A stretch of 64,000 nt of DNA. Source: a virus. The stretch lies in IMG/VR virus record IMGVR_UViG_3300042878_001341, positions 1 through 64,000 of that record. One strand, written 5' to 3'. The notes under the pieces were generated by a model. The model was not told where the DNA came from and made no database searches. It saw nothing but the letters and a program-made list of their open reading frames with translations. Below are positions 26,698 through 36,063 of this stretch, one piece after another; position 1 is the stretch's first letter, and each line of letters begins with the position of its first letter. A program made the position numbers and the translations under genes.

Positions 26698-27369
26698 ATG
26701 GCTATAGATCAAAAAATTTTAAATGAAATAAGTAGATTTAATTCTATTAACAAATACATAATGGAACAAGGTGATCCAGCTTTGGACCCTACAATTGCGC
26801 CACCTGTTGACCCCGCTGCGGCACCACCTGTTGACCCTGCTGCGGCACCTGTTGATCCTGCTGCGGCACCCGCAGACCCTAATGCAGTTGCACCGATTCC
26901 ACCAGCAGCACCTATTGATATCTCAAACGATCCTGAGGTTGAAGAACTTGGTGATGAAGGTGAGGAAGAAGGAAACAAAGAGGAATTAGATGTTACTGAT
27001 TTGGTTGCAAGTCAAAAAAACATGGAACAAAAACAAGAAGAATATTTTGATAACTTGTTTAGTCAATTAAAAACTCTTGAGGAAAAATTAGGTGAGATGG
27101 ATAATTTAGTTACTACTATTAACAACTTAGAGGCTAAGTTTGATAAATTTAGACCAAAAACCCCACAAGAAAAATTAGAATTGAGAAGTTTGGACTCAGG
27201 GCCATTTAATCAAAAACTATCTGATTTCTTTGAAGATAAAGAACCTGATATGGAAAAATCAGGTAAAAATGAATATGTTTTAACAACTGATGATGCTACT
27301 AATTACTCTACAAATGATATTGAAACATCATTTAACAACTACGACGACGAGAACACAAATATGATGTAA
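26698..27369 (+). CDS. Pro/Ala-repeat and coiled-coil structural protein
   Basis: 223 aa; family not recognised. The N-terminal helix (LNEISRFNSINKYIMEQ) is followed by four near-copies of (P)PVDPAAAP (residues about 35-62) and an acidic segment (EELGDEGEEEGNKEE). A predicted coiled coil spans about 105-160 (KNMEQKQEEYFDNLFSQLKT, EEKLGEMDNLVTTINNLEAK), and the C-terminus is Asn/Asp-rich and probably disordered. The layout suits an oligomeric virion or scaffold-like component. It sits at the end of the baseplate operon and is closed by a strong terminator at 27376-27409. Confidence 0.65.
   Translation: MAIDQKILNEISRFNSINKYIMEQGDPALDPTIAPPVDPAAAPPVDPAAAPVDPAAAPADPNAVAPIPPAAPIDISNDPEVEELGDEGEEEGNKEELDVTDLVASQKNMEQKQEEYFDNLFSQLKTLEEKLGEMDNLVTTINNLEAKFDKFRPKTPQEKLELRSLDSGPFNQKLSDFFEDKEPDMEKSGKNEYVLTTDDATNYSTNDIETSFNNYDDENTNMM
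26803..26880 (+). repeat. PVDPAAAP tandem coding repeats
   Basis: Four near-copies of the 24-27 nt unit in the 223-aa protein. The nucleotide sequence is also nearly repeated, so recent slippage expansion is possible. Confidence 0.75.
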
Positions 27370-27375
27370 TACTAT

Positions 27376-27409
27376 GAGGGGGACATCTTTGTCCCTCTCT
27401 ACTTTTTTT
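27376..27409 (+). terminator. Terminator after the coiled-coil protein gene
   Basis: 10-bp stem GAGGGGGACA / TGTCCCTCTC (one G-U pair), TCTT loop, then a run of T at 27403-27409. Confidence 0.85.
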
Positions 27410-27419
27410 AAAAACCTTA

Positions 27420-27450
27420 TTGACTACACTACTTTTTATAACTATATTTT
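27420..27450 (+). promoter_or_regulatory. Host-type early/middle promoter of SSB gene
   Basis: TTG at 27420-27422, a 20-nt spacer and TATATTTT at 27443-27450. This fits the Bacteroidota layout (-33 TTG, -7 TAnnTTTG) with one mismatch; it can also be read as sigma70-like TTGACT-N17-TATATT. It lies between a terminator and the gp32-like gene. Confidence 0.5.
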
Positions 27451-27480
27451 CTACGTAAACCTTTAATAAATATATATACA

Positions 27481-28344
27481 ATGGCGACAAACAATGTTTT
27501 AGATGCGGTTTTGGCTCAGTATGAGAGTTCAAAACAAAGTGGTTCTTCTTCCACTTCAAAATTCACACAAGAAGAAAGAATGAAAAAGTATTTCGCAGCA
27601 ATTCTTAAAGATAGCGAAAAACAAGGACAAAGAAAAATCCGTATTTTACCAACCACTGATGGATCATCTCCTTTTAAGGAAGTTTGGTTCCACGAAATCA
27701 ATGTTGATGGTAAATGGCAGAAGTTCTATGATCCAGGAAAAAATGACAACGAACGTTCACCTTTAAATGAGGTATACGATGAGTTAATGTCAACAGGTCG
27801 TGAATCTGACAAACAATTGGCGACACAATATAAAGCTCGTAAGTTTTATATCGTAAAAGTAATTGACCGTGACCATGAAGAAGACGGAGTTAAGTTTTGG
27901 AGATTCAAACACAATTATAAACAAGAAGGAATCCTTGATAAAGTTATTCCAATTTGGAAGGCAAAAGGTGATGTGACTGACTCTGATAAAGGTCGTGACT
28001 TGATCCTTGAACTTACAAAGGCAAAGACACCAAAAGGTGCAACATATACGGTTATTCAAACTGTTATGTATGACGATCCAACACCTACACATGAAGACGC
28101 TGAACAGGCATCTACTTGGATCAACGATGAGTTGACTTGGGAGGACGTGTATTCTAAAAAACCTGTTGAATATCTTGAAGCGATTGCAAGAGGTGAAACT
28201 CCACGTTGGGACACTGACGCAGGAAAATACATTTACTCAAATAACCAAGAAGAAGAGATTTCTATGGGTGGAAGTGTAAAGTCTGAAAGTAAAAAATCTG
28301 ATCCTCAATCTAACGATGAGGTGGACGAAGATTTACCATTCTAA
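27481..28344 (+). CDS. 32: Single-stranded DNA-binding protein (gp32-like)
   Basis: 287 aa (T4 gp32: 301 aa). The core KIRILPTTDGSSPFKEVWFHEI, ...FYIVKVIDRDHEEDGVKFWRF and WINDELTWEDVY segments fit the gp32 OB-fold family of T4-like phages. There is no Cys anywhere, so the T4 zinc site (His-Cys3) is missing. The acidic tail ends DEVDEDLPF, closely resembling the DDDIPF tip of bacterial SSB that recruits partner proteins. It is preceded by a Bacteroidota-like promoter at 27420-27450 and no late motif, consistent with early/middle expression, and followed by a terminator at 28355-28393. Role: coats ssDNA during replication and recombination. Confidence 0.85.
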   Translation: MATNNVLDAVLAQYESSKQSGSSSTSKFTQEERMKKYFAAILKDSEKQGQRKIRILPTTDGSSPFKEVWFHEINVDGKWQKFYDPGKNDNERSPLNEVYDELMSTGRESDKQLATQYKARKFYIVKVIDRDHEEDGVKFWRFKHNYKQEGILDKVIPIWKAKGDVTDSDKGRDLILELTKAKTPKGATYTVIQTVMYDDPTPTHEDAEQASTWINDELTWEDVYSKKPVEYLEAIARGETPRWDTDAGKYIYSNNQEEEISMGGSVKSESKKSDPQSNDEVDEDLPF

Positions 28345-28354
28345 TTAAACTTTA

Positions 28355-28393
28355 ACATAGGCACTTGGTATGACTGAGTGTCTATGTTTTTTA
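28355..28393 (+). terminator. Terminator after SSB
   Basis: 10-bp stem ACATAGGCAC / GTGTCTATGT (one G-U), 13-nt loop, then T6. It would let SSB be made in excess over the downstream recombination genes. Confidence 0.75.
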
Positions 28394-28405
28394 AAATCAA
28401 AACAA

Positions 28406-28636
28406 ATGAGTAAAATTGCAGAAAAAATGTATGAGGCATTGTCCTTAAAATATCGCAGTGAAATTGCGGAATCCGAAGCAACATTGTTAATTTATTTAAC
28501 TACACCTGTTGGTATTGGTGAACACCCACAACATCTTGAAGAGATGGATAAATTAGTAGAAAAATTCGCAAATGCTCAAGATAAACTTGAGTCATTGGAA
28601 AAAATTCGTAAGTATAATTCAACAATAACACAATAA
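28406..28636 (+). CDS. Small conserved helical protein upstream of uvsX
   Basis: 76 aa from ATG 28406. The in-frame ATG at 28370 lies inside the loop of the terminator hairpin and is rejected as the start. Sequence: MSKIAEKMYEALSLKYRSEI, then a YLTTPVGIGEHPQHLEEMDKL segment and a C-terminal helix KFANAQDKLESLEKIRK. The pattern (YEALKLKY...AxxxLxxYxxxPxGIGEHP) recurs in T4-like phages next to recombination genes, with no function known to me. It ends 1 nt before uvsX, so it is translationally coupled to it; a recombination accessory role like UvsY is possible but not shown. Confidence 0.65.
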   Translation: MSKIAEKMYEALSLKYRSEIAESEATLLIYLTTPVGIGEHPQHLEEMDKLVEKFANAQDKLESLEKIRKYNSTITQ

Positions 28637-28637
28637 T

Positions 28638-29645
28638 ATGGCACTTAAAAAGAATGACTTTAGTTCAGTAAAGAAGAAATTCTCAACTTCAGCAAAGTAC
28701 AAACCACAGAGATTTTTTGATTTAGGTGAACCATTCTTAGATGCCGTTGGTCTACCTGGTCCTGCAATGGGACACATTAATATGTTCTTGGGTCACTCAG
28801 ATACGGGAAAAACAACTGCATTGGTAAAGACTGCGGTTGATGCTCAGAAAAAAGGTATTTTACCTGTGTTTATTATCACAGAACAAAAATGGTCTTTTGA
28901 TCACGCAAAACTAATGGGGTTTGAATGTGATGAGGTAGTTGATACGGAAACAGGAGAATTGGAATGGGATGGTTTTTATATCTTTAACAATAACTTTGAC
29001 TACATTGAACAAATAACTGACTATATTAATAGTTTATTAGATGCACAAGAAAAAGGTGAATTAGATTATTCATTATGTATCATGTGGGATTCAGTTGGTT
29101 CTGTTCCTTGTAAGATGACTTATGAAGGTAAAGGTGGTAAACAACACAACGCATCCGTATTGGCGGATAAAATTGGAATGGGAATAAATCAACGTATTTC
29201 AGGATCTCGTAAATCAGATTCAAAATTTGAAAATACGTTAATCATTGTTAATCAACCTTGGGTTGAGTTACCTGACAATCCATTCGGACAACCTAAGATT
29301 AAAGCAAAAGGTGGTGAGGCAATTTGGTTAAACTCTTCATTGGTATTCTTATTTGGAAACCAAAAGGGAGCGGGAACAACTAAGATCACTGCAACCAAAG
29401 ATAAGAGAACGGTTAAGTTCGCATCAAGAACAAAAGTATCCGTTATGAAAAATCACATTAATGGACTTGGGTTTGAAGATGGTAAGATTATCGTAACTCC
29501 ACATGGATTTTTACCAGGTAAAGACACAACTGAAGAGAAGGCATCTATTGAACAATACAAAAAAGAATATGCTGAGTATTGGAAAGATGTGATTGGAGTT
29601 GATGGTGAGTTTGATTTAAGAGCGGAAAGAGAAGAAGCAGAGTAA
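28638..29645 (+). CDS. uvsX: UvsX/RecA-like recombinase
   Basis: 335 aa. The RecA-fold ATPase core has Walker A GHSDTGKT (52-59) and Walker B SLCIMWDS (D151 as acidic residue), plus catalytic-site E82 in ITEQKW. IIVNQPWVELPDNPFG and KAKGGEAIWLNSSLVF are the DNA-loop and motif segments. UvsX coats ssDNA and drives strand exchange and recombination-dependent replication. The acidic C-terminus (DLRAEREEAE) matches the regulatory tail seen in RecA proteins. It lies between the 76-aa gene and the 5' nuclease, in the replication operon. Confidence 0.9.
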   Translation: MALKKNDFSSVKKKFSTSAKYKPQRFFDLGEPFLDAVGLPGPAMGHINMFLGHSDTGKTTALVKTAVDAQKKGILPVFIITEQKWSFDHAKLMGFECDEVVDTETGELEWDGFYIFNNNFDYIEQITDYINSLLDAQEKGELDYSLCIMWDSVGSVPCKMTYEGKGGKQHNASVLADKIGMGINQRISGSRKSDSKFENTLIIVNQPWVELPDNPFGQPKIKAKGGEAIWLNSSLVFLFGNQKGAGTTKITATKDKRTVKFASRTKVSVMKNHINGLGFEDGKIIVTPHGFLPGKDTTEEKASIEQYKKEYAEYWKDVIGVDGEFDLRAEREEAE

Positions 29646-29666
29646 GAACCTTTGGTAAAAAATATA

Positions 29667-30674
29667 ATGACCAAAACACTTTTAGTTGACGGTAACAACT
29701 TATTAAAAATCGGATTTCACGGAGTTAAGGACTTCTACAATAAAGGAGAACACGTAGGTGGTATTTGGCACTTTCTAAATACCCTACGTCGTTTTTTAGA
29801 GGATTCTAACTATAATAAAGTAGTTGTATTTTGGGATAGTAAAACTAGTTCATCTGAACGAAGATTATTATACCCAAAATATAAACTAAATCGTAAACCT
29901 TCGGCAACCGAACAAAAGGAAGAATCTTTCTCAACTCAAAAACAAAGGGTTAAACAATACCTTGAGGAGATGTTTGTAAGACAATTAGAGCTAGATCAGG
30001 CGGAAGCTGATGATCTTATTGCCTACTATTGTCAAATATCATTAGATGAAGAGAAAACGATATTTTCAGGTGACAGAGACCTTACACAATTAATATCTGA
30101 TAAAGTAACAATTTATTCCCCAAACACAAAACAATACTATAAGTTAGGTGATAAGATTAAGATAGATAATATTGAAATCCCACACTATAATATTAAAACT
30201 TATAAGATATTAGCCGGTGATGGTGGGGATAACATTGATGGTATCTATTATTTAGGGGAGAAGACATTTGTAAAATTATTTCCTGAAATACTTGATTCAG
30301 AGGTTTCTTTTACCGATATTTTAACAAAGGGTGAGGAATTACTAAAAGAACAAAAAGAGAATGTTGTTTTAAAAAATTTACTCAGTGGAAAGACCAAAGA
30401 AGGTATTTTCGGTGATGAATTTTTTGTGATCAATAAAAAACTCGTAGATCTATCAGAACCTTTGATTAACGAAGAAGGTAAAGAGACGGTTAGATTATAC
30501 TACTCAGAGTCAATGGACCCTGATGGTAGAGGACATAGGAATCTAATTAGGATGATGATGGACGACGGGTTTTTCAAGTATCTACCAAAAGGGGACGAAG
30601 CTTGGGTCAATTTTTTAAAACCATTCTTAAAATTATCAAGAAAAGAAAAAACAAAGTTTAGAAACAAAAAGTAA
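29667..30674 (+). CDS. rnh: FEN-family 5'-3' exonuclease / RNase H (T4 Rnh-like)
   Basis: 335 aa from ATG 29667; an upstream in-frame TTG at 29652 is unlikely. The metal-binding acidic residues of the FEN/T4 RNase H family are present: D8 (LLVDGNN), D57 (VVFWDS), E113/D115/D116 (QAEADDLIAY), D136/D138 (FSGDRDL) and D185/D188 (AGDGGDNIDG, helix-hairpin region). T4 RNase H (305 aa) removes RNA primers from Okazaki fragments and flaps. Neighbours uvsX, SSB and gp41 agree with a replication role. The Lys-rich C-terminus (SRKEKTKFRNKK) probably contacts DNA or protein partners. Confidence 0.88.
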   Translation: MTKTLLVDGNNLLKIGFHGVKDFYNKGEHVGGIWHFLNTLRRFLEDSNYNKVVVFWDSKTSSSERRLLYPKYKLNRKPSATEQKEESFSTQKQRVKQYLEEMFVRQLELDQAEADDLIAYYCQISLDEEKTIFSGDRDLTQLISDKVTIYSPNTKQYYKLGDKIKIDNIEIPHYNIKTYKILAGDGGDNIDGIYYLGEKTFVKLFPEILDSEVSFTDILTKGEELLKEQKENVVLKNLLSGKTKEGIFGDEFFVINKKLVDLSEPLINEEGKETVRLYYSESMDPDGRGHRNLIRMMMDDGFFKYLPKGDEAWVNFLKPFLKLSRKEKTKFRNKK

Positions 30675-30687
30675 AAACAAAAACAAG

Positions 30688-31137
30688 ATGAGAGATCAAG
30701 ATGTAACGAAAGTTGAATTTCTATTAATGTGTAACGATAACATTGTAGTACAACGTTTTTTTAATGTTAAGGGATTCAACAAAAACGCCCATAAATCTGA
30801 AGAGTTTTACGACCATATGAATAGTCTATGTCGTGAATTTCAATATGATTTGAAAATGCGTTCAGTAGTCTATATGTTAGACAACAAATACGAAATTTCT
30901 GAGAATCCAGAGATTTTAAACACGTCAATTACTGACGGGGAAGAGAATTTTAACATTTTTATTAAGCTTGGGGACATGACAATTTGTCATAGAAGGTTTG
31001 ATGCTAAGGTGTACCCACCAAAGGTAAGATACACCGTAGACCTACGTCCGAAGTTAAAAGGTATCCTAAACGGCCTGACTGACATTTTTTCAGGTAAAAA
31101 TTTTAATTATTTCCGTCCCGAATTTATCCAAAACTAA
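30688..31137 (+). CDS. Hypothetical protein in replication operon
   Basis: 149 aa; not recognised. Mixed alpha/beta, with basic central helices (HMNSLCREFQYDLKMRSVVY) and a C-terminal DLRPKLKGILNGLTDIFSGK. In T4, helicase loader gp59, UvsY and gp40 occupy similar neighbourhoods, but I see no specific resemblance. It starts 13 nt after the nuclease gene and has an A-rich leader without a Shine-Dalgarno sequence. A replication accessory function is inferred from position only. Confidence 0.6.
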   Translation: MRDQDVTKVEFLLMCNDNIVVQRFFNVKGFNKNAHKSEEFYDHMNSLCREFQYDLKMRSVVYMLDNKYEISENPEILNTSITDGEENFNIFIKLGDMTICHRRFDAKVYPPKVRYTVDLRPKLKGILNGLTDIFSGKNFNYFRPEFIQN

Positions 31138-31140
31138 TAG

Positions 31141-31147
31141 TATTTAT
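31141..31147 (+). promoter_or_regulatory. TATTTAT motif, helicase gene
   Basis: 22 nt before ATG 31170. It is inside the replication operon, so gp41 and nrdAB may also be expressed late. Confidence 0.45.
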
Positions 31148-31169
31148 CTTTACTAACAGAAGGAAAATT

Positions 31170-32561
31170 ATGGCGACAAACAAAAATTTTGAGTATCTAG
31201 GAAACACATTCCAATTACAATTACTTAATCAAATTATATTAGATAAAGAATTTTCACATTCAATTATTGATGTGATTGAGAACAATTATTTTGAAAACAA
31301 ATACTTCAAAATAATAATTCAAATGATAAGAGAGTATTATACAAAATACGATCACACACCATCATTTGAGACATTAGAACAGATCACTAAATCTGAACTA
31401 CAACAAGAGATTGCATCCAAAATAGTGTTGGATACAATTAAGAAAATTAAAGACGCACCTGTTGATGGCGTAGGTTTCGTACAGGAAAAAGCGTTAAAGT
31501 TCTGTAAACAACAAGAACTACAAAAGGTTATGGGTAAGGCTCAAAAAATCATTGATGGAGGTGAATTTGAGAACTATGACGCTCTTGAAGAGATGGTTAG
31601 AGGAGCATTACAAGTCGGAGCAAAAGATACAAGTGCGATGGATGTATTCTCTAACATGGATCAAGTCCTTGACGATGATTACAGACACCCTATTCCAATG
31701 GGAATACCTGGTATTGATAAACTACTAAAGGGTGGTTTGGCTAAAGGTGAAATTGGTGTTATATTAGCACCAACGGGGGTTGGTAAGTCTACAATCTTAA
31801 CTAAAATTGCTAACCACGCATTCAACTTAGGAAATAACGTACTTCAGATCTTTTTTGAGGACAATCCTAAGGTAATTCAAAGAAAACACTACACACTTTG
31901 GACTAAGATTCATCCTGACGAATTGTCAGAAAAAAGAGAAGAAGTTATTCAAAAAGTTAGGGAAATTGAGGATTCAATGCCTAACAAGTTAATTATGAAT
32001 AAATTACCGTCTGATACTGTAACCATGTCACAAATTAAGAATCAAATTAGAAAGATGGTTGCTGATGGTAATAAGATTGATATGGTATTACTTGATTACA
32101 TTGACTGTGTGGTTCCTGACAAGAATTTAGGTGATGAATGGAAGAGTGAGGGGTCTGTAATGAGAGCATTTGAGGCTATGTGTCACGAAATGGATTTAGT
32201 TGGGTGGACTGCAACACAGGGTAATAGAAACTCTATTTCTTCTGAGGTTGTAACAACTGATCAAATGGGAGGATCTATTAAAAAGGCTCAAGTTGGTCAC
32301 GTTATCATTACGGTAGCGAAAACACTACAACAAAAAGAGATGAAATTGGCGACAATCGCAATCACAAAATCAAGGGTCGGTGATGACGGAGTTGTATTTG
32401 AGAATTGTAAATTTGATAATGCAATGTTGGACATTGACACCGAGAGTTCTATGACTTTCTTAGGTATTGAAGAACAAAAAGAAGAAAGACAACGACTAAG
32501 AGTCAAAGAGTTGTTACAGAAAAGACAAGAAAGACAAAAAGAAGAAACAAACAATAATTAA
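31170..32561 (+). CDS. 41: Replicative DNA helicase, DnaB-like (gp41)
   Basis: 463 aa (T4 gp41: 475 aa). The N-terminal helical domain (residues 1-150) is followed by a RecA-like ATPase: Walker [11 protein letters not shown] (about 199-208), Walker [10 protein letters not shown] (D309) and a TATQGNRNS motif with the downstream TKSRVGDDG arginine segment. It forms the hexameric 5'-3' fork helicase that cooperates with primase. TATTTAT at 31141-31147 plus AGAAGGA before the start gives one of the few plausible Shine-Dalgarno sites in the window. The charged C-terminal tail ([18 protein letters not shown]) is disordered. Primase gp61 is not in the window. Confidence 0.92.
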   Translation: MATNKNFEYLGNTFQLQLLNQIILDKEFSHSIIDVIENNYFENKYFKIIIQMIREYYTKYDHTPSFETLEQITKSELQQEIASKIVLDTIKKIKDAPVDGVGFVQEKALKFCKQQELQKVMGKAQKIIDGGEFENYDALEEMVRGALQVGAKDTSAMDVFSNMDQVLDDDYRHPIPMGIPGIDKLLKGGLAKGEIGVILAPTGVGKSTILTKIANHAFNLGNNVLQIFFEDNPKVIQRKHYTLWTKIHPDELSEKREEVIQKVREIEDSMPNKLIMNKLPSDTVTMSQIKNQIRKMVADGNKIDMVLLDYIDCVVPDKNLGDEWKSEGSVMRAFEAMCHEMDLVGWTATQGNRNSISSEVVTTDQMGGSIKKAQVGHVIITVAKTLQQKEMKLATIAITKSRVGDDGVVFENCKFDNAMLDIDTESSMTFLGIEEQKEERQRLRVKELLQKRQERQKEETNNN

Positions 32562-32574
32562 TTTAAAAAGAAAG

Positions 32575-33522
32575 ATGGAAAAGATATTAAAGGAAAACCC
32601 TAATAGGTTTGTTATCTTCCCGATAGAGCACAACGACATTTGGGAATATTATAAAATGCATCAGGCGGCGTTTTGGACGGCTGAAGAAGTAGATTTAACT
32701 AATGACATTCGTGATTGGGAAAAATTAACAGATAATGAAAAGTTCTTTGTTAAGAACGTATTATCATTTTTTGCCGCTTCTGATGGAATTGTAAATGAAA
32801 ATTTAGCGGAAAACTTCTATCGTGAAGTACAATATCCTGAGGCTAAGTTTTTCTACGGATTTCAGTTAGCAATGGAGAATATCCACTCATTGATGTATTC
32901 GTTATTGATAGATACGTATATCAGTAATCCTAAAGAGAAAGATGAGTGTTTTAACGCTATTGAAAACTTACCAGCCGTTAAGAAAAAGGCTACTTGGGCT
33001 CTTAATTGGATTGAGAACGCATCTTTCCAAGAAAGATTAATTGCATTCGCAGCGGTTGAAGGTATATTCTTTTCAGGGTCATTCTGTTCAATCTTTTGGA
33101 TGAAATCAAGAGGTATTATGCAAGGATTATGTAACGCAAATTCATTGATCTTTAAAGATGAAAACTTACATTGTGATTTTGCAATTCACTTATTGAATAA
33201 CCATTGTCAAGAAAAACCATCTGAAAAAAGAATTAAAGAGATTTTGTTATCAGCTTTAGAGATTGAAAAAGAATTCATTACTGAGTCATTACCGGTATCA
33301 TTGATTGGAATGAACTCAAACTTGATGAAACAATATTTGGAGTTTGTTGTTGATGGTCTTTTAGTTAAATTTGGATGTAGTAAAGAATTTAACGTTGAAC
33401 AACCATTTAAATTCATGGAACAAATAGCGGTTGAAACAAAAGGTAATTTCTTTGAGTCAAGAACAATGGAATACCAAAAAGCAAAATTGAATGAAACGAT
33501 TACGTTTGAAGAAGATTTTTAA
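32575..33522 (+). CDS. nrdB: Ribonucleotide reductase class I, small subunit (R2)
   Basis: 315 aa. The radical-generating diiron subunit of class I ribonucleotide reductase, supplying dNTPs. Ligands are in place: D40 (WTAEEVDL), E101 and H104 ([10 protein letters not shown]), radical Tyr Y108, E162 (AAVEGIFF), E196 and H199 (DENLHC). The wording of these motifs ([37 protein letters not shown]) is of the eukaryotic/NrdB-Ia type, not NrdF. The C-terminus TITFEEDF is the peptide that docks on the large subunit. It is 13 nt downstream of gp41 and 13 nt upstream of nrdA. Confidence 0.95.
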   Translation: MEKILKENPNRFVIFPIEHNDIWEYYKMHQAAFWTAEEVDLTNDIRDWEKLTDNEKFFVKNVLSFFAASDGIVNENLAENFYREVQYPEAKFFYGFQLAMENIHSLMYSLLIDTYISNPKEKDECFNAIENLPAVKKKATWALNWIENASFQERLIAFAAVEGIFFSGSFCSIFWMKSRGIMQGLCNANSLIFKDENLHCDFAIHLLNNHCQEKPSEKRIKEILLSALEIEKEFITESLPVSLIGMNSNLMKQYLEFVVDGLLVKFGCSKEFNVEQPFKFMEQIAVETKGNFFESRTMEYQKAKLNETITFEEDF

Positions 33523-33535
33523 ATATTAAAAAAAT

Positions 33536-35965
33536 ATGATGTCACTTAAAATATTAAAAAGAGATGGGGATAATGTAACGTTTAACCCACAAAAAATTTA
33601 CAATCGTGTTAAACGATCGGCAAAAGGTTTGAATGTTAATTCAGACGAGATCTTTATAAAGGTTATTACTTCAGTACCAACTGAGGGTGAAATAACGACA
33701 AAAGAATTAGATAAACTTATTTATGAAATTGCAGCATCTTATACCGGTAGTCACCACGATTACTCAAGATTAGCGTCTTCAGTAGCAATTTCTTCTTACC
33801 ATAAAGAAACTAATCCAAGTTTTTCTGAGACAATGGTGGATTTACATTCATACGGAATTATAAATGACGGGTTAATGGAAACAATTCAAAAGTATGGCGA
33901 GGATTTAATTGATGAGGTAATTAACCATGATAATGACTACAATTTTGATTACTTCGCTTGGAGATCTTTACAGGAAATGTACTTGTTAAAAAGACCTGAT
34001 GGTGTTGTTGTTGAAAGACCACAACATATGTATATGAGAGTTGCATTATGGGTTACGGATAACTTTAAAGATGCCGTTGAGTACTACAAATCACTATCAA
34101 ATCAACTTATTTCTAAGGCAACACCAATTATGATTAATGCGGGTACAAAGGTACCTCAATTGGCTTCATGTGTGTTACATTATAATAATTCAGATTCAAG
34201 AAATGGTTTATTAAATACATTAACTGATATATCAACCTATTCTTCAGACGCTGCAGGGATTGGATTATCAATGTCTAACATTAGAAGTAAGGAAAGTAGA
34301 ATTTCAAGTTCAGGTGGTTATGCAGGTGGTTTATTGAAGTATCTTAAAATCGTTAACGAATCTTTACGTTTCTTTAACCAACAAGGACGTAGACCTGGAT
34401 CTGCAGCAATTTATCTTGAACCTTGGCATAAAGATATATTTGATTTATTGGACATTAAAAAGAATACAGGAGCTGAGGAATTACGAGCACGTGATTTATT
34501 CACCGCACTTTGGATTCCTGATAATTTCATGAGAGCGGTAAAAAACAATACTGAATGGTATTTGTTCTGTCCTAATGATATTATCACTGCAGGTATTAAA
34601 CCATTACAGGAATCTTTTGGTGATGAGTATGAGGAGAATTACAATAAGGCGGTTTCTTTAGGTTTGGGTAAAAAAGTTAAAGCTCAAGACATTTGGTCAA
34701 AAATTATTGAATCACAAATTGAAACGGGGATTCCTTATTTATGTTCTAAGGATAGTGCAAACAAAAAAACAAATCACCAAAACATTGGTGTAATTAAACA
34801 ATCTAACCTTTGTAATGAGATTTATCAGTACACAGATGAAGAAACTACTGCTATATGTACGTTATCATCAATTGTTCTTAAAAACTTCATCAATGGAGGT
34901 AAGTTTGATTTTGAGTTGTTGTATAACGAAGTAAGAAAAGTTGTTAGAACTTTAAATAAAGTTGTAAACATCAATAATTACTCTACTGAAAAAGGACGTA
35001 AGGGTGGATTATATCAAAGAGCAATTGCAATTGGAACACAAGGACTAGCTGACGTATTCTATTTGATGGATTATATTTTCACGTCGGAAGAAGCTTGTAA
35101 CTTAAACAAAGAAATCTTTGAAACAATTTACTTCGCGGCGATCACCGAAAGTAATAAATTGTGTGAGGGTGGTAAGTATGAACCATATGCTTACTTTAAA
35201 GGGTCACCAATGTCACAAGGAATATTCCAGTTTGATATGTGGGGATTGAAAGAAGATGATTTATCGGGAAGATGGGATTGGAGAACACTAAAAGAAAATG
35301 TTAGTAAGTATGGAGTTTGTAACTCTTTATTCACGGCTCAAATGCCTGTAGCGTCTTCTGCAAAGATTACAGGTTCATATGAAATGACTGAACCTGCTCA
35401 CTCAGCAATCTTTAACAGACGTGTTGTAGGTGGAGAAATTATGATTGTTAACAAGTATTTGATTAGTGATTTTGAAAAGATTGGAATTTGGTCTGAAGAT
35501 TTAAAAAATGAAATTATTATGAATGACGGATCAATCCAAAATATTAATTTTAATAATTACTTAGATCCTGAAGACAAACATTATAATAAGAAAGTTAAAA
35601 GAATTGAGCATTTGATTCCTAAATACAAAACAATTTGGGAGATATCACAAAAAGAACTCATCAACATGGCGGCAGACAGAGCACCGTTTATTGACCAATC
35701 ACAATCAATGAACATTTATATGTCAAATCCATCATTATCTAAGATTACCTCGTCACACTTCCACTCTTGGGAGAAAGGATTGAAAACACTTTGTTATTAT
35801 GTAAGAACTAAAGCGATTTCAACAGGGGCAAAACACTTGGCGTTGGACATGACAAAAAAAGAACCTGTTAAAAAAGTTGAAACTCCAAAAGTAGATTTTT
35901 CTAATATGAATTTACCTTCAAAACCTGATAGTTCAGAGTTTGAATGTTTCGGATGTTCATCTTAG
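33536..35965 (+). CDS. nrdA: Ribonucleotide reductase class I, large subunit (R1)
   Basis: 809 aa. Reduces NDPs to dNDPs. Visible catalytic parts: the Cys pair C212 (LASCVL) and C441 (ICTLSS), the N424-x-C426-x-E428 active site in NLCNEI, the radical-transfer Tyr pair in CYYVRTKA, and the C-terminal redox CxxC (ECFGCSS). The N-terminus LKILKRDGDNVTFNPQKIYNRV is an ATP-cone-like allosteric domain. Two starts are adjacent (ATGATG at 33536). The gene is closed by a terminator at 35989-36015, which separates the replication/nucleotide block from the wedge genes. Confidence 0.95.
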   Translation: MMSLKILKRDGDNVTFNPQKIYNRVKRSAKGLNVNSDEIFIKVITSVPTEGEITTKELDKLIYEIAASYTGSHHDYSRLASSVAISSYHKETNPSFSETMVDLHSYGIINDGLMETIQKYGEDLIDEVINHDNDYNFDYFAWRSLQEMYLLKRPDGVVVERPQHMYMRVALWVTDNFKDAVEYYKSLSNQLISKATPIMINAGTKVPQLASCVLHYNNSDSRNGLLNTLTDISTYSSDAAGIGLSMSNIRSKESRISSSGGYAGGLLKYLKIVNESLRFFNQQGRRPGSAAIYLEPWHKDIFDLLDIKKNTGAEELRARDLFTALWIPDNFMRAVKNNTEWYLFCPNDIITAGIKPLQESFGDEYEENYNKAVSLGLGKKVKAQDIWSKIIESQIETGIPYLCSKDSANKKTNHQNIGVIKQSNLCNEIYQYTDEETTAICTLSSIVLKNFINGGKFDFELLYNEVRKVVRTLNKVVNINNYSTEKGRKGGLYQRAIAIGTQGLADVFYLMDYIFTSEEACNLNKEIFETIYFAAITESNKLCEGGKYEPYAYFKGSPMSQGIFQFDMWGLKEDDLSGRWDWRTLKENVSKYGVCNSLFTAQMPVASSAKITGSYEMTEPAHSAIFNRRVVGGEIMIVNKYLISDFEKIGIWSEDLKNEIIMNDGSIQNINFNNYLDPEDKHYNKKVKRIEHLIPKYKTIWEISQKELINMAADRAPFIDQSQSMNIYMSNPSLSKITSSHFHSWEKGLKTLCYYVRTKAISTGAKHLALDMTKKEPVKKVETPKVDFSNMNLPSKPDSSEFECFGCSS

Positions 35966-35988
35966 GATGAATCGTGTATCATGATGGG

Positions 35989-36015
35989 AAATCACGGCTT
36001 AGGTCGTGATTTTTT
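35989..36015 (+). terminator. Terminator after nrdA
   Basis: 8-bp stem AAATCACG / CGTGATTT with 8-nt loop and T run. Confidence 0.75.
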
Positions 36016-36025
36016 ATTTTATATG

Positions 36026-36058
36026 TATTTATTCAAAACACATAGATACTATATTTAT
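36026..36058 (+). promoter_or_regulatory. Two TATTTAT motifs, gp25 gene
   Basis: Copies at 36026-36032 and 36052-36058, after the nrdA terminator. Confidence 0.5.
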
Positions 36059-36063
36059 TAGAT

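Noticed and set aside
26709-26978. Gly/Ala-rich antisense frame
   Set aside because: It is the complement of the PVDPAAAP repeats; no start signal or independent evidence.
28370-28405. Earlier ATG at 28370 for the 76-aa gene
   Set aside because: It lies in the loop and stem of the terminator hairpin after SSB; ATG 28406 is preceded by an A-rich leader.
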